The notes: a model not told the origin generated them from the letters alone. Shown: positions 1 through 8,219, counted from the first letter of the stretch. The stretch is DNA of 64,000 bases from Agrobacterium tumefaciens (GCA_025559845.1 CP048471.1:1-64000); one strand, 5' to 3'. Numbers and translations are program-made.

Positions 1-8
1 TAACACCG

Positions 9-392
9 TCACCGATGTCCTCCGAGGTGAGAAACCGAGTGAACGATGCGGTCGCCGACCTTTGTTGCCAAAAGCGGCACAGCGACGGCTCCGGGGGCTC
101 CAAGCCTTAAACTGCTGAAGACCCGCCCCAGAACGAAGGTAGCGGCGGCAGTGGCGAATACCCGAAGCCATGGGTGGCGTTCCGGGGCAGGGGACGCTCG
201 CCGCCGGACTGATATTGCTTCAACACGTCGTCGCAGCTCGTCGACGTCTCTCTGCAGCTCTTCGATTGCCAAGTGGAATTCGCTCTCGTCCTTCAGCGGT
301 GGATGGTCCGCAGCAGAATCGTCATCAAGTTCGGCAAGACGCTCGCGAAGTTCGGCCGGGTCTTTGAAGCCGCGCGTTTTGATGTTGGTCAT
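9..392 (-). CDS. Small membrane protein with N-terminal coiled coil, unknown function
   Basis: The 127-residue product is not recognised as a named family. Residues about 10-65 are highly charged and heptad-like (many E, D, L and R), consistent with a coiled coil. Residues about 75-115 contain one or two hydrophobic stretches (around FATAAATFVLGRVFSSL and PGAVAVPLLATKVG), so it is probably anchored in the inner membrane. The ATG start is preceded by a GAGG ribosome site on the minus strand. The next gene on the same strand lies about 95 bp upstream and encodes another very small protein. Confidence 0.6.
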   Translation of the reverse strand: MTNIKTRGFKDPAELRERLAELDDDSAADHPPLKDESEFHLAIEELQRDVDELRRRVEAISVRRRASPAPERHPWLRVFATAAATFVLGRVFSSLRLGAPGAVAVPLLATKVGDRIVHSVSHLGGHR

Positions 393-486
393 AAGATTAC
401 CTCGTAGGTGGACAGGGACGAATTCGCAGGCTTATTGGAAAATCATCTCTCGCTCAGAACGGACCGACTGGAGTCTGCTGACCAAC

Positions 487-654
487 TCACCGGTCTTTCT
501 GATCGTCGCGCAATGGACAACGCTTCAGCATCTTTTCGATCGATTTCCTGTCGCCGCCGAACCGATCCAAAATCTCCGCGGCTTTCTGCAAGCTCAATGC
601 ATAAACAGACTGCAGTTTCTCGATCGTGTATGGCTCTGGATTTGCGGTTTTCAC
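487..654 (-). CDS. Hypothetical 55-residue protein
   Basis: A short reading frame with a GTG start, chosen because a near-perfect AAAGGAGG ribosome site lies five bases upstream. The product begins MKTANPEPYTIEKLQSVYAL and continues with a helical segment containing KAAEILDRFGGDRKSIEKML, ending in a charged tail. No family is recognised. Helix-turn-helix-like spacing is possible but not demonstrable. It lies upstream of and in the same direction as the small membrane protein gene at 9-392. Confidence 0.5.
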   Translation of the reverse strand: MKTANPEPYTIEKLQSVYALSLQKAAEILDRFGGDRKSIEKMLKRCPLRDDQKDR

Positions 655-802
655 TTGAGCCTCCTTTCAAGGAGTAAAATGCACGGTCCCGATTTCGGGT
701 TCCATTGCCGCAGATGATCCACGATGTTTTGTCGGAAGGGTCACAAGTGGCGATCTTGCCTCATCGCGACGCTTACTTAAAATAGGTCTGGGAGGATCGT
801 CT

Positions 803-1450
803 GTGTCCAGACTGTTTGCGATCACGAAGACCATGCCGGAAATCGTCGAACACTTTTGTGTCGATGTTGCCTCCGCATTGAACGTGCCCAGTGAAACTGT
901 GGAAGCTGCCGATGGCCTGATCGTATTCGAGAAGGATGGTCTGCGACATCTCAAGGCGATCCCCTGGGGGTTCCCACGCAAGACACGGGAGGGTCCGCCA
1001 AGCAGGCTCGGCCTTGTCGCGGACCTGACAAACCCGATGTGGGAGCGAATGGTTGTCGAACCTCGGTACCGTTGCCTGATCCCGCTTACCCATTTTGCCG
1101 AGCCCGACGGTGCGAAAGGGTCAAAAACGAGAACATGGTTCTCGCTCCATCGTCAGCCACTGATGGCCTGGGCAGGCTTCTGCCGGAACACTCCGGAGTT
1201 CGGGCCTGTCTTCGCCGGTATGACCGGAGAGGCAAACGACAAGGTGCGGCCGCTGAACGACCGCATGCCTGTCCTGTTGAGGCCTGAAGAGTACGATCGA
1301 TGGCTCCATGGGGATATCACCGACGTGATATGGTTCCAGTTCCGCGATCCGCCGCCTTCAGAGGAGTTTGAAGCACTTTATACGCGCGATCGCTGGCAGA
1401 GCGGAACGCCGACTGACAAAGCCATGCTTCGGCGCGTTAGCGACACATAG
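803..1450 (+). CDS. SRAP (YedK/HMCES-family) paralogue lacking most catalytic residues
   Basis: It belongs to the SOS-response-associated peptidase family, whose active members cross-link through Cys2 to abasic sites in single-stranded DNA. Family landmarks are clear: a WGFP block near residue 53, PMW, RCLIP, HFAEPDG, TRTWFS and an R-M-P-V block. The start is GTG behind GGAGG at 791-795, giving MSRLF, so residue 2 is Ser instead of Cys. The conserved Asn (VNN in the neighbour) reads GL, and the active-site His before DRMPV reads Asn (LNDRMPV). Only the HFAE glutamate remains. A canonical paralogue follows 27 bp downstream in the same operon. Length (215 residues) is normal for the family. I infer a non-catalytic or altered paralogue. 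Confidence 0.85.
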   Translation: MSRLFAITKTMPEIVEHFCVDVASALNVPSETVEAADGLIVFEKDGLRHLKAIPWGFPRKTREGPPSRLGLVADLTNPMWERMVVEPRYRCLIPLTHFAEPDGAKGSKTRTWFSLHRQPLMAWAGFCRNTPEFGPVFAGMTGEANDKVRPLNDRMPVLLRPEEYDRWLHGDITDVIWFQFRDPPPSEEFEALYTRDRWQSGTPTDKAMLRRVSDT

Positions 1451-1477
1451 TCTAGCAAGAAGTTGGGGAGGCCATGT

Positions 1478-2128
1478 ATGTGTAACTTGTACACCGTCCG
1501 CAAATCTGCTGCCGAGGTTGCCGCACATTTTCGCGTGCCGAACCCGATGCAATCGAATGCGCCCGATGAGGTTTATCCGGGAACACCCGGGATGGTGGTT
1601 ACGGAGGCTGATGGTGTCCGTGAGCTGCGGTCGATGACATGGGGCTTCCCTTTGAGGCTGAGAGGGATGAAACCTGAAGCGAAGCCAAAACCCGTCAACA
1701 ACATTGCCGATCTGTCAAAACCGATGTGGGTTGGACTTGCTCGCAAACCGCAGTGGCGCTGCCTGATACCCGTTACCGCCTTTGCAGAGGCAGAAGGTCC
1801 AAAGGGTGCCAGGACACGCACCTGGTTCAGCCTGACCGATCAGCCGGTCTTTGCCTGGGCGGGGCTTTGGCGCGTCAGTGACGAGTGGGGTCCTGTCTAC
1901 TCCGGGGTGATGACTGCTGCGAACGAATTCGTATCGCCCGTGCATGACCGAATGCCAGTCTTACTTCTACAGGAGGAACAAGAGCGTTGGTTGCACGGAA
2001 GTTACGACGAAGCATTATCGCTCCAGTCGCGTGTCTTTCCGAACCATTTAATGGCCGTTGCGCGTACGTCGGAGCTCTGGGTGAATCGGAAGGGATCGAC
2101 GGACCTGGAAGAACCTCTTCTCATTTGA
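1478..2128 (+). CDS. SOS-response-associated peptidase (SRAP, YedK/HMCES family)
   Basis: The 216-residue protein has all expected landmarks. The mature N-terminus is MCNLY, placing the catalytic cysteine at position 2. The VNN motif precedes IADLSKPMW, RCLIPVTAFAEAEGPKGARTRTWFS carries the catalytic glutamate, and VHDRMPV carries the active-site histidine. The family forms a thiazolidine DNA-protein cross-link with abasic sites in single-stranded DNA and protects them. The ATG at 1478 was chosen because it gives MC at the N-terminus and has GGGGAG 7 bases upstream; longer in-frame starts would bury the cysteine. It follows its degenerate paralogue by 27 bp and is probably co-transcribed with it. 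Confidence 0.92.
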   Translation: MCNLYTVRKSAAEVAAHFRVPNPMQSNAPDEVYPGTPGMVVTEADGVRELRSMTWGFPLRLRGMKPEAKPKPVNNIADLSKPMWVGLARKPQWRCLIPVTAFAEAEGPKGARTRTWFSLTDQPVFAWAGLWRVSDEWGPVYSGVMTAANEFVSPVHDRMPVLLLQEEQERWLHGSYDEALSLQSRVFPNHLMAVARTSELWVNRKGSTDLEEPLLI

Positions 2129-2478
2129 TGCGCCCCGTAAATTCTCTGATCTTGCGTAGCTCTAGCCGCATAAAAGCAGCTGTCCTTTACCCGAGGCTCG
2201 ATGCCAGCAATAAAAACTCGATGCCTATATCCCATCGACATATTCCTCTGCCTTATCCCTTTCTCAAGGGGCATTTGCAGAGACAAGAGAGGCAAGACGT
2301 AGAACAGGGCGCGCACGTGACTCCATGCAGGGAACGGCAAGCTGACGATTGAGCTTTCTCACCCAACCTCGCCGAGGTTTAGGCAACGTTCTCCGTATAC
2401 GAGAACTCCAAACCGACAATTATCTGAGGACATCCGAGAAAAATGATGGCACGCGCTTCAGGGACGGACTGCCACTGC
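2129..2478. other. Intergenic, no gene recognised
   Basis: About 350 bp between the SRAP operon and the convergent monooxygenase gene. No reading frame with a convincing ribosome site or recognisable product was seen on either strand. Confidence 0.5.
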
Positions 2479-2796
2479 CTACATCTCTGATATGGATCTA
2501 TCGTCGCGGATCTTATGCCAAACAGAAATCTCCCTCTCCTTTGAAAGAAGCTCGGGAAGTGCGGAATTCCATTCATGCCGATAAGGCCGTGCAAGCTGCA
2601 CATTGAGGACATCGTCGTGGCTGACCCAGGTCTCGTGCAGCAGAAAGATGTTACTGTGTTCGGGATCAACATGCAGTGCACCGTCTATGAACATGGTCTC
2701 GTTTCGCATGGAGTCGAGTAAGGTGTTCAGCAAGGTGAGAAAGCGTGCGCTCTCATCGGGCTTTACATTGAACTTTATTAAATATGTTACGCTCAT
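2479..2796 (-). CDS. Antibiotic-biosynthesis-monooxygenase-like (ABM fold) protein
   Basis: A 105-residue protein starting MSVTYLIKFNVKPDESARFLTLL, followed by a conserved-looking block around HVDPEHSNIFLLHETWVSHDDV and HEWNSALPELL. This layout (beta strand, helix, central ETW motif, second helix) matches the dimeric ABM ferredoxin-like fold, which includes small quinol monooxygenases and stress-linked oxygenases. Substrate cannot be assigned. The start codon overlaps the stop of the upstream XRE regulator gene (ATGA), so the two are translationally coupled and the regulator probably controls it. Confidence 0.75.
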   Translation of the reverse strand: MSVTYLIKFNVKPDESARFLTLLNTLLDSMRNETMFIDGALHVDPEHSNIFLLHETWVSHDDVLNVQLARPYRHEWNSALPELLSKEREISVWHKIRDDRSISEM

Positions 2797-3614
2797 CGGG
2801 ACGTATCCTTTTCAGGGTGCAGGAGGGCATCGCGGGTTTCTTGGTCGGCCGGATAAAAACACTCCATCGCCAGTTCCGAAACCGTGACGCTCGTCGCGGT
2901 ACTGAAGACGGTGGTGGTGGAGATAAACCGCATCACCCTATCGCTTCCTGGCATCCGCAGTTCAAGAGGAACGGCAAGCATGGGATCCGTTGAGATATTG
3001 GGGTGTGGCCGTTGATTGTTCTTCGCAGAGAGTGCGATGAGTTCTGAACGGAGTTCAGACAGGAATGGATCACCCGATCCGTCAAACTGCTGTTGTAACC
3101 TCTCTAAAACGTGGTGACGCCATTCCACCAGGTTGACGATCCTTGGTGCGAGCCCCTGCGGATGAAAGCTTATCCGCAGCACATTGAGGGGAGGGGCGAG
3201 CAAGGCTGGATCAATCTCCTGGAAAAGTTGGGCCGCCGCCGCATTGGCCTGTACCAGTGTCCAGTGACGATCAATTGTAATCGCAGGAAAGGGCAGGTGG
3301 CCGTCGAGGACAGTTTGAACTGTCGTCCGGATGGTCGCCATTTCCGGCGCATCATAGGACGGTTCCTCGTAAGCTGGCGCGTAACCCGCAGACAACATCA
3401 ACCGATTGGAGGCTCGAAGTGGCATGGCAAGTTGCTCGGCGAGCTTCGCCAGCAGATCGCGGCTTGGAGACGCGCGACCGCTCTCGACAAAGCTCAGATG
3501 CCTCGCCGAGATCTCCGCCAAAAGTGCAAGGTCAAGCTGGCTCATGCGGCGTCTCGAACGCCATTCGCGCAAAACATCCCCAACGTTCATTTCGTTTGCC
3601 TCTGATCGGTTCAT
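2793..3614 (-). CDS. XRE-family regulator with MmyB-like ligand-binding domain
   Basis: The 273-residue protein has an N-terminal helix-turn-helix at about residues 10-65 (LREWRSRRRMSQLDLALLAE, then SARHLSFVESGRASPSRDLL), typical of XRE regulators. The remainder resembles the MmyB-like domain: YDAPEMATIRTTVQTVLDGHLPFPAITIDRHWTL, later VNLVEWRHHVLERL, and MRFISTTTVFSTATSVTVSELAMECFYPAD. Regulators of this kind usually control an adjacent oxidoreductase gene; here they are the coupled ABM-like gene downstream and the divergent NTF2-like gene. A palindrome at 3648-3664 in the divergent gap is a candidate operator. Confidence 0.9.
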   Translation of the reverse strand: MNRSEANEMNVGDVLREWRSRRRMSQLDLALLAEISARHLSFVESGRASPSRDLLAKLAEQLAMPLRASNRLMLSAGYAPAYEEPSYDAPEMATIRTTVQTVLDGHLPFPAITIDRHWTLVQANAAAAQLFQEIDPALLAPPLNVLRISFHPQGLAPRIVNLVEWRHHVLERLQQQFDGSGDPFLSELRSELIALSAKNNQRPHPNISTDPMLAVPLELRMPGSDRVMRFISTTTVFSTATSVTVSELAMECFYPADQETRDALLHPEKDTSR

Positions 3615-3647
3615 GTCCCGAGAATAGCAAAGATAGAACGCGATGCG

Positions 3648-3664
3648 ATTACCTCCGAGGTAAT
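3648..3664. promoter_or_regulatory. Palindrome in the divergent XRE/NTF2 gap, candidate operator
   Basis: ATTACCT and AGGTAAT form a perfect inverted repeat with a 3-bp spacer. It lies 34 bp upstream of the XRE start and about 58 bp upstream of the divergent NTF2-like gene, a usual position for a regulator's own operator. Confidence 0.5.
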
Positions 3665-3722
3665 TGTCTCAAGTCTGATCGCGGCACAAATTGAGGCATT
3701 GCTAGCCGAAAGGAACACCACG

Positions 3723-4082
3723 ATGCCTGATCATGACATCATCGCAAACGCGTATGTCGCTCTCTGGAATGAGGCCGATGAAGCGGCGCGTTTGCAAACT
3801 CTCAAGAAGGAATGGACGTCGGACGCTGTCTACACCGACCCCCTGATGCGTGCCGAAGGCTTGGAAAACGTTTCAAAGATGATAGGCGCTGTGCAAAGTC
3901 GTTTTCCCAAGCATCGCTTTCAACTGTTTGGGGTACCTGACGGATATGGCTCCGTTGTTCGTTTCTCCTGGAACCTTCTGACTGCGGACGATCAACACGT
4001 AGTCCGTGGGACGGATATTGCCCAGCTCGACGAAAACAGGCGTATTCGAGGCGTCATCGGGTTCATTGAAAATGTGATTTAA
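3723..4082 (+). CDS. Nuclear-transport-factor-2-like / SnoaL-like protein
   Basis: A 119-residue protein of the NTF2-like fold: IIANAYVALWNEADEAARLQ, then WTSDAVYTDPLMRAEGLENV, FPKHRFQLFGVPDGYGSVVRFSWNL and a C-terminal strand with GFIENVI. The WNE helix, YTDP turn and RFSW strand are typical of SnoaL-like members, which include small isomerases, cyclases and many proteins of unknown activity. The ATG at 3723 is preferred to an in-frame start 24 bp upstream because GAAAGGAA lies in front of it. It is divergent from the XRE regulator and probably under its control. Confidence 0.75.
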   Translation: MPDHDIIANAYVALWNEADEAARLQTLKKEWTSDAVYTDPLMRAEGLENVSKMIGAVQSRFPKHRFQLFGVPDGYGSVVRFSWNLLTADDQHVVRGTDIAQLDENRRIRGVIGFIENVI

Positions 4083-4247
4083 CCAACTACAGCGGATCGG
4101 TGACGCGGTTGAAACCTAAGTACAAAGAAGACGGACATACATCTACTTCTTTGGAACTGAGCAGGTTTGGTCTCATTATGCGCGTCGCCTTTCCTTTACG
4201 GCCAAGCGCGTTCTGTTTTACGTTTGTTGTGGTCGGGGAGGATGGAT

Positions 4248-5087
4248 ATGACGATTGTTGCGTTGGTGACGGGAGCTAGTCGTGGAATTGGAAGGGGCGT
4301 CGCATTGGCGCTGCTCGGGGAGGGGGCGACCGTACACGTGAGTGCGAGGACGTTCACCGAGTCCGAAGCGCATGTGCATCCACAAGGTGGGGGGTCTCTC
4401 GAAAGTCTTGCCGAAGAGGCATCGGTTCTTCCTGGAAATCTCTTTATTCACCGCTGTGATCATTCTGATGACCAGGAGACTATTGCGCTGATCGGCGATG
4501 TTGTCCGGCAACATGGTGGTATAGATATCCTCGTCAACAACGCTTGGCCCGGCTACGAGCGCATGGTGGATGGAACGAAATTCACCTGGTGCCAGCCTTT
4601 CTGGGAACAGCCGCTCTGGCGCTGGAACGCCATGATCGATGTGGGGGTCCGCTCAGCTTTTATCGCGACGAGCGCAGCCGCACCCTCGATGATTGAAAGA
4701 AGGCAAGGCCTAATCGTCAACATCTCGTTCTGGGCTGCAGAGCTTTACGAGGGCAATGTGATATACGGTGTTGCGAAGGCTGCGGCGAACAAGCTTGCTG
4801 CAGATTTTGCGCACGATTTGAAGCCCTACGGTGTCTCAGCGGTGGCGCTCTACCCTAGCCTTGTCCGGACTGAAGCGGTCCTGCGTGCTGCTGAATTCCT
4901 GGACCTCTCGAATTCTGAATCGCCCCAGTTTATTGGGCGTGTCATTGCGGCACTATGGAAGGACAGCAACCTTGCTGAAAAGTCAGGCAACGTTCTAGTG
5001 GCAGCAGCATTGGCACAGGATTACGGCATTACCGACGTCGATGGGCAACGACCAATTCCGTTGATGCGAGAAAACTTCAGGAAATGA
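4248..5087 (+). CDS. Short-chain dehydrogenase/reductase (SDR)
   Basis: The 279-residue product opens with the NAD(P)-binding motif TGASRGIGRG at about residues 8-17. It contains DILVNNAWPG (the NNAG-like motif), a serine in VNISFWAAE, and the catalytic YGVAK with the lysine four residues after the tyrosine. The C-terminal part includes PYGVSAVALYPSLVRTEAV, typical of SDRs that recycle alcohols or ketones. The ATG at 4248 follows GGGGAGG by six bases; an ATG six bases earlier is also possible. Substrate is not assignable. The NNAWPG variant in place of NNAG occurs in human DHRS1-like SDRs. Confidence 0.9.
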   Translation: MTIVALVTGASRGIGRGVALALLGEGATVHVSARTFTESEAHVHPQGGGSLESLAEEASVLPGNLFIHRCDHSDDQETIALIGDVVRQHGGIDILVNNAWPGYERMVDGTKFTWCQPFWEQPLWRWNAMIDVGVRSAFIATSAAAPSMIERRQGLIVNISFWAAELYEGNVIYGVAKAAANKLAADFAHDLKPYGVSAVALYPSLVRTEAVLRAAEFLDLSNSESPQFIGRVIAALWKDSNLAEKSGNVLVAAALAQDYGITDVDGQRPIPLMRENFRK

Positions 5088-5092
5088 GAGCG

Positions 5093-5275
5093 TCAATTGA
5101 ACATATTATCCGAACGCATGGTCGTCGAAATCGACCAATACGCAGCGTTTTCAGCAGCAACTTGGACACGCAAACCCGAGCAAATTTGTCCTTGAGTTTT
5201 CTGAAGGCTGCTGTCGATAGCGCGCAGTGTATGGAGCGCGGAAACTGCTCCCGCGTTCGTCAAAATGCTGGTCAT
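5093..5275 (-). pseudogene. Flagellin N-terminal fragment
   Basis: Sixty-one residues starting MTSILTNAGAVSALHTLRAI, followed by SSLQKTQGQICSGLRVQVAAENAAYWSISTTMRSDN, clearly match the N-terminal D0/D1 segment of Agrobacterium/Rhizobium flagellins. The frame then stops, and nothing flagellin-like follows. Full flagellins of this group have roughly 300-400 residues, so this is a remnant. No other flagellar genes are in the window. It sits against the 3' end of the SDR gene, suggesting a deletion or insertion junction near 5090. Confidence 0.8.
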
Positions 5276-5404
5276 TTTTGCTAGTCTTAAAGTTGTAATT
5301 ATGTCCTCCATAGGCAACTAGAGTTGCGGTGCTAAAGCGGAAATGTGCTTCACTTACAGTTAACTCACGGAGGAGCTTGCGACACCGCTTACGTTGGGGT
5401 GGAA

Positions 5405-5423
5405 GCCTGCTTCACGGGCAGGC
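5405..5423 (-). terminator. Hairpin downstream of osmC-like gene
   Basis: GCCTGC and GCAGGC form a six-bp stem with a seven-base loop, 26 bp beyond the osmC-like stop codon. There is no strong T-run, so this is a weak terminator candidate. Confidence 0.35.
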
Positions 5424-5448
5424 ATCCAATATCAATATGAAGTTTCGG

Positions 5449-5880
5449 CTATGATAAAGACACCTCCAGGCTGATCGGCACTGCAGTCAGAGCCTTTGAG
5501 ACCGGGCACCCCTCCTTTGCCTTGTTGGCGAGTTCAGTGAACACGGCTTGATCGGCATTCGGAACCTCACCGCGAAGGCTCAAGGCGATTGAAGTGATCT
5601 CAAAACCGTCGCCGACTTTGTCAAGGGACACCACGGCTGTTGTATCGAGACTGGTTGCAGTCAATCCGGCTTCTCCGAGTATTTTTGAAAGGGCCATGGT
5701 GAAGCACGCAGCGTGGGCTGCACCTATCAACTCTTCCGGGTTCGTTCCCTTTGAGCCTTCAAAACGAGTGTTGAAACCGTAAGGATGCGAGCTAAGAGCG
5801 CCGCTCTGCGTCGATATTTCGCCTTTTCCGTCTTTGATGCCGCCCGTCCAGTGGGCCGAACCGTTCTTTTGTATCGCCAT
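5449..5880 (-). CDS. OsmC-family peroxiredoxin
   Basis: The 143-residue protein matches the OsmC subfamily of thiol-dependent hydroperoxidases. The first catalytic cysteine lies in GAAHAACFTMALSKILGEAG, and the second in AKEGCPVSKAL. Other family signatures are SAHWTGGIKDGKGEISTQSG near the N-terminus and GTNPEELIGAAHA. It detoxifies organic hydroperoxides in the cytoplasm. It is transcribed alone; a hairpin follows its stop codon. Confidence 0.92.
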   Translation of the reverse strand: MAIQKNGSAHWTGGIKDGKGEISTQSGALSSHPYGFNTRFEGSKGTNPEELIGAAHAACFTMALSKILGEAGLTATSLDTTAVVSLDKVGDGFEITSIALSLRGEVPNADQAVFTELANKAKEGCPVSKALTAVPISLEVSLS

Positions 5881-5946
5881 GATAATAGTTCCTGAGTTTG
5901 AGTGGATAGTAATCGCCGGGTGGCGGGCGGGAAGGTTTGATAGCTT

Positions 5947-6492
5947 TTATTTTGAATATCGACCTAGAGACCCTAAGGCGGATGAGAGATGCCTACTCGT
6001 AAGCTCGCGACCTTGATCTCTGGCAATTTCAAGGGCGTTTTCGATGTAGAGCATCAAGGGGTCGGGAGGTTGATCTTTGCTGTCGACGTTAAGAATAACC
6101 GAGCCGCTGTAGTAAGAAGGTATGCCCTCTGCGTCGCGAAAACATGTCCCAATGCTGGTCAGGGACTTAATTGTCATGCTGACGCTTTTTATGCCGTAGT
6201 GTAACGGAGCTGGCTCATCACCCAGAAGAACAGGATGAATTTGTTCGGCCAGTGGGCCCCGGTCGTCGAGTAGAACGAGTTCCAGTATCCTTTCCACCGG
6301 AACGCCCTTGGCAATCTCTTCGGGTGCGATTTCATAGATCTGCGCGAACACACTGTCGCCAAACACCAAGTTCCTAGGGACGTCCCAAGTGAAAAACCCG
6401 ACAGGTGACGGAACATCGTCTTGTGATGAGAACAATGACGTGGTGTGCATGTCTGAAACAACGCAAAACGTCATCTTAGGTTTCAACTTCAT
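5947..6492 (-). CDS. PAS-domain protein of unknown role
   Basis: A 181-residue protein with PAS-like features: VGFFTWDVPRNLVFGDSVFAQIYEIAPEEIAKGVPVERILELV matches the N-terminal half of a PAS_3/PAS_4-type fold (helix, then the conserved PEE turn). The second half has GIKSVSMTIKSLTSIGTCFRDAEGIPSYYSGSVILNV, resembling the last strands. It ends in a helical tail with EIARDQGRELTSRHLSSAL. No kinase, GGDEF or HTH domain is attached, so it may be a stand-alone sensor or a truncated protein. An alternative start exists 18 bp inside (MTFCVV). Confidence 0.6.
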   Translation of the reverse strand: MKLKPKMTFCVVSDMHTTSLFSSQDDVPSPVGFFTWDVPRNLVFGDSVFAQIYEIAPEEIAKGVPVERILELVLLDDRGPLAEQIHPVLLGDEPAPLHYGIKSVSMTIKSLTSIGTCFRDAEGIPSYYSGSVILNVDSKDQPPDPLMLYIENALEIARDQGRELTSRHLSSALGSLGRYSK

Positions 6493-7125
6493 TCACCAAA
6501 TTAGCGCTGAAATTGCCCATGCTCTACGGATCGTTCGTGAAAGCGGGCGCAACCGCACTGACGCTTACCCACCACTATTTTGCTTGATACCCTTCTTTGA
6601 AAGCGATCGCTTTGGGTCGTTTGAATGCTCGAGATCAGCTGTTTGCTCTCTACGGCGCGAAACCCTCTCCATTTTTTCTGCTGCCCTCTTGGCCGCATCA
6701 AATGCTTTCGATTTTCCGGGTGAATACTTCTCTTCTCCCAAGCTTTTCTGACCGCGGTATCGGATTTCGATGTTGCCAGGAACGCAGCCTAGCGACCGGT
6801 TGATTGGCGCGAGATTAGCAGGCTTGATTGCTGTTGGTTGCTTGCCTCGGCACTAGCTATCCTCGATCAATATCCACGCTTCAGGAACGAGCCAAGTATT
6901 TTGAGCGCTATTTGTCATGCTGAGTTCGTGTTGAGCGCTATTTTATTACGCACAACTCTTCGGGCGACCGAAGCGGATTTGCTCTGCGATTGAGAGTTAT
7001 TCCAGAACAACAGTCGATGACGTTTACGTGATTTAACGTCTGCTCTGCGCGCGTTGCAAAAATACTACATCATTTTTTGCCGAAAGGAATATTAATGATC
7101 CCTCATGTAAGGGAGTTCTAGGACT
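6493..7125. other. Long intergenic region upstream of porin gene
   Basis: About 630 bp with no convincing gene. The last 230 bp contain a pair of identical 13-bp direct repeats (listed separately) and presumably the porin promoter. The 6500-6800 part has no frame with recognisable similarity. Confidence 0.5.
6901..6943. promoter_or_regulatory. Paired 13-bp direct repeats, candidate regulator sites
   Basis: TTGAGCGCTATTT occurs at 6901-6913 and again at 6931-6943, exactly 30 bp apart, close to three helical turns. Each contains the palindrome AGCGCT. The pair lies about 190 bp upstream of the porin start. Confidence 0.45.
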
Positions 7126-7785
7126 ATGAAAAAGTTCGTATCGACTATCGCATTCGTGCTGGCAGCATCCACCGCTATGGCGGCCGACGCTGTTTTGGAC
7201 GTTCCCCCAGCACCGGTCGCGGACGTTGCTCCTGCGTTTAGCTGGACCGGCTTTACGGCTGGTGTTCAGGGTGGCTATGGCTGGAACAACAATGATGTTT
7301 CGGTTGGCGGTATTGCAGGTGAAACTTCTGCAGATTTTGACGGCGCGATTGCTGGCGGCTTCGTTGGCTTCAACTACGATCTCGGCAATAGCTGGGTAGT
7401 TGGTATTGAAGCTGACTTCGAAAAGAACTGGGGCGATGACTCCGCCACGCTCTTTGGAACGTCACTCGATTATGGTTTCGATTGGCAGGGTTCGGTTCGT
7501 GGCCGCGTCGGCTATGCGTTTGATCGCGCTCTTATCTACGGTACAGCTGGCTGGGCCTATGCCCGCGGTTATGCGGAAGTTCCTGGCGTGATCGAAGAGA
7601 AGGAAACCTTCAACGGTTACACACTCGGTGTTGGTCTTGATTACGCATTTACCGAGATGGTCTTCGGTCGTCTTGAGTACCGTTACACCGACTTTGGTGA
7701 CAAGGACTTCAATCTTGGCGGTGCCACGCTCAACTCCGACGTTGACCAGCACGCCATTCGCGTTGGTCTCGGCGTGAAGTTCTAA
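7126..7785 (+). CDS. Omp25/Omp31-like outer-membrane beta-barrel protein
   Basis: The 219-residue protein starts with a signal peptide (MKKFVSTIAFVLAASTAMAA), cleaved after AMA. The mature part is a small beta-barrel with alternating hydrophobic strands rich in G, Y, F and N: FSWTGFTAGVQGGYGWNN, GFVGFNYDLGNSWVVGIEAD, VRGRVGYAFDRALIYGTAGWAY, FGRLEYRYTDFGDKDF, and a C-terminal strand HAIRVGLGVKF ending in Phe. This is the porin-like family found throughout Rhizobiales and Brucella. A GGGAG site precedes the ATG, and a strong terminator follows the stop, so it is monocistronic. Confidence 0.92.
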   Translation: MKKFVSTIAFVLAASTAMAADAVLDVPPAPVADVAPAFSWTGFTAGVQGGYGWNNNDVSVGGIAGETSADFDGAIAGGFVGFNYDLGNSWVVGIEADFEKNWGDDSATLFGTSLDYGFDWQGSVRGRVGYAFDRALIYGTAGWAYARGYAEVPGVIEEKETFNGYTLGVGLDYAFTEMVFGRLEYRYTDFGDKDFNLGGATLNSDVDQHAIRVGLGVKF

Positions 7786-7810
7786 AATTCAGGATTTTTG
7801 GACAAGCAGG

Positions 7811-7840
7811 AAGCCCGGTTTCAAAGCCGGGCTTTTTGTT
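7811..7840 (+). terminator. Rho-independent terminator of porin gene
   Basis: The stem AAGCCCGG / CCGGGCTT with loop TTTCAAAG is followed directly by a T-run, 25 bp after the porin stop codon. Confidence 0.9.
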
Positions 7841-8042
7841 TATTTGCCTCCGGGCAATGTGACATGCTGCGCTGGTTCGGCTGGACGCTGCTGCCAAAAA
7901 ATATAGGCAAAAAGACGCCCGACAAACGCATTACCCACAGTCTGCACGTCGCCTCGATCTGAAATCAAGTGCCGCAAACTTGTCGTATACCGGACGGCCT
8001 GCCAAGTTCGCGCCATAAACTTCCTGAAGTTCTTTGTCGCCT

Positions 8043-8219
8043 ATGCCGCCCGTATCAAAGGTCGTGGAGTTGCTGCAGGACGTCGACGCCAGTTTCCGGC
8101 CCGTTGCACATAGATCGGGATTAGTGGCTTCGGCGGCATTTCAGAATGCCGACTGCTACAGGGTGGAATTCTTGACATCTAACCGCGGCTCGGACGACTA
8201 CATGGCGCGCGGGGCAGAA
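8043..8219 (+). pseudogene. Nucleotidyltransferase-fold (GSU2403-like) gene remnant
   Basis: A stretch of about 58 codons reads MPPVSKVVELLQDVDASFRP and continues with VAHRSGL, AAFQNADCYRVEFLTSNRGSDDY. The FRPV..RSG, AFQNA.GYRVEFLT.NRGSDD pattern resembles the central part of large nucleotidyltransferase-fold proteins of the GSU2403 type. Neither the N-terminal nor the C-terminal part is found in any frame, so this is a fragment. The rest of 7841-8584 contains no recognisable gene apart from the promoter region of the cytochrome gene. Confidence 0.45.
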
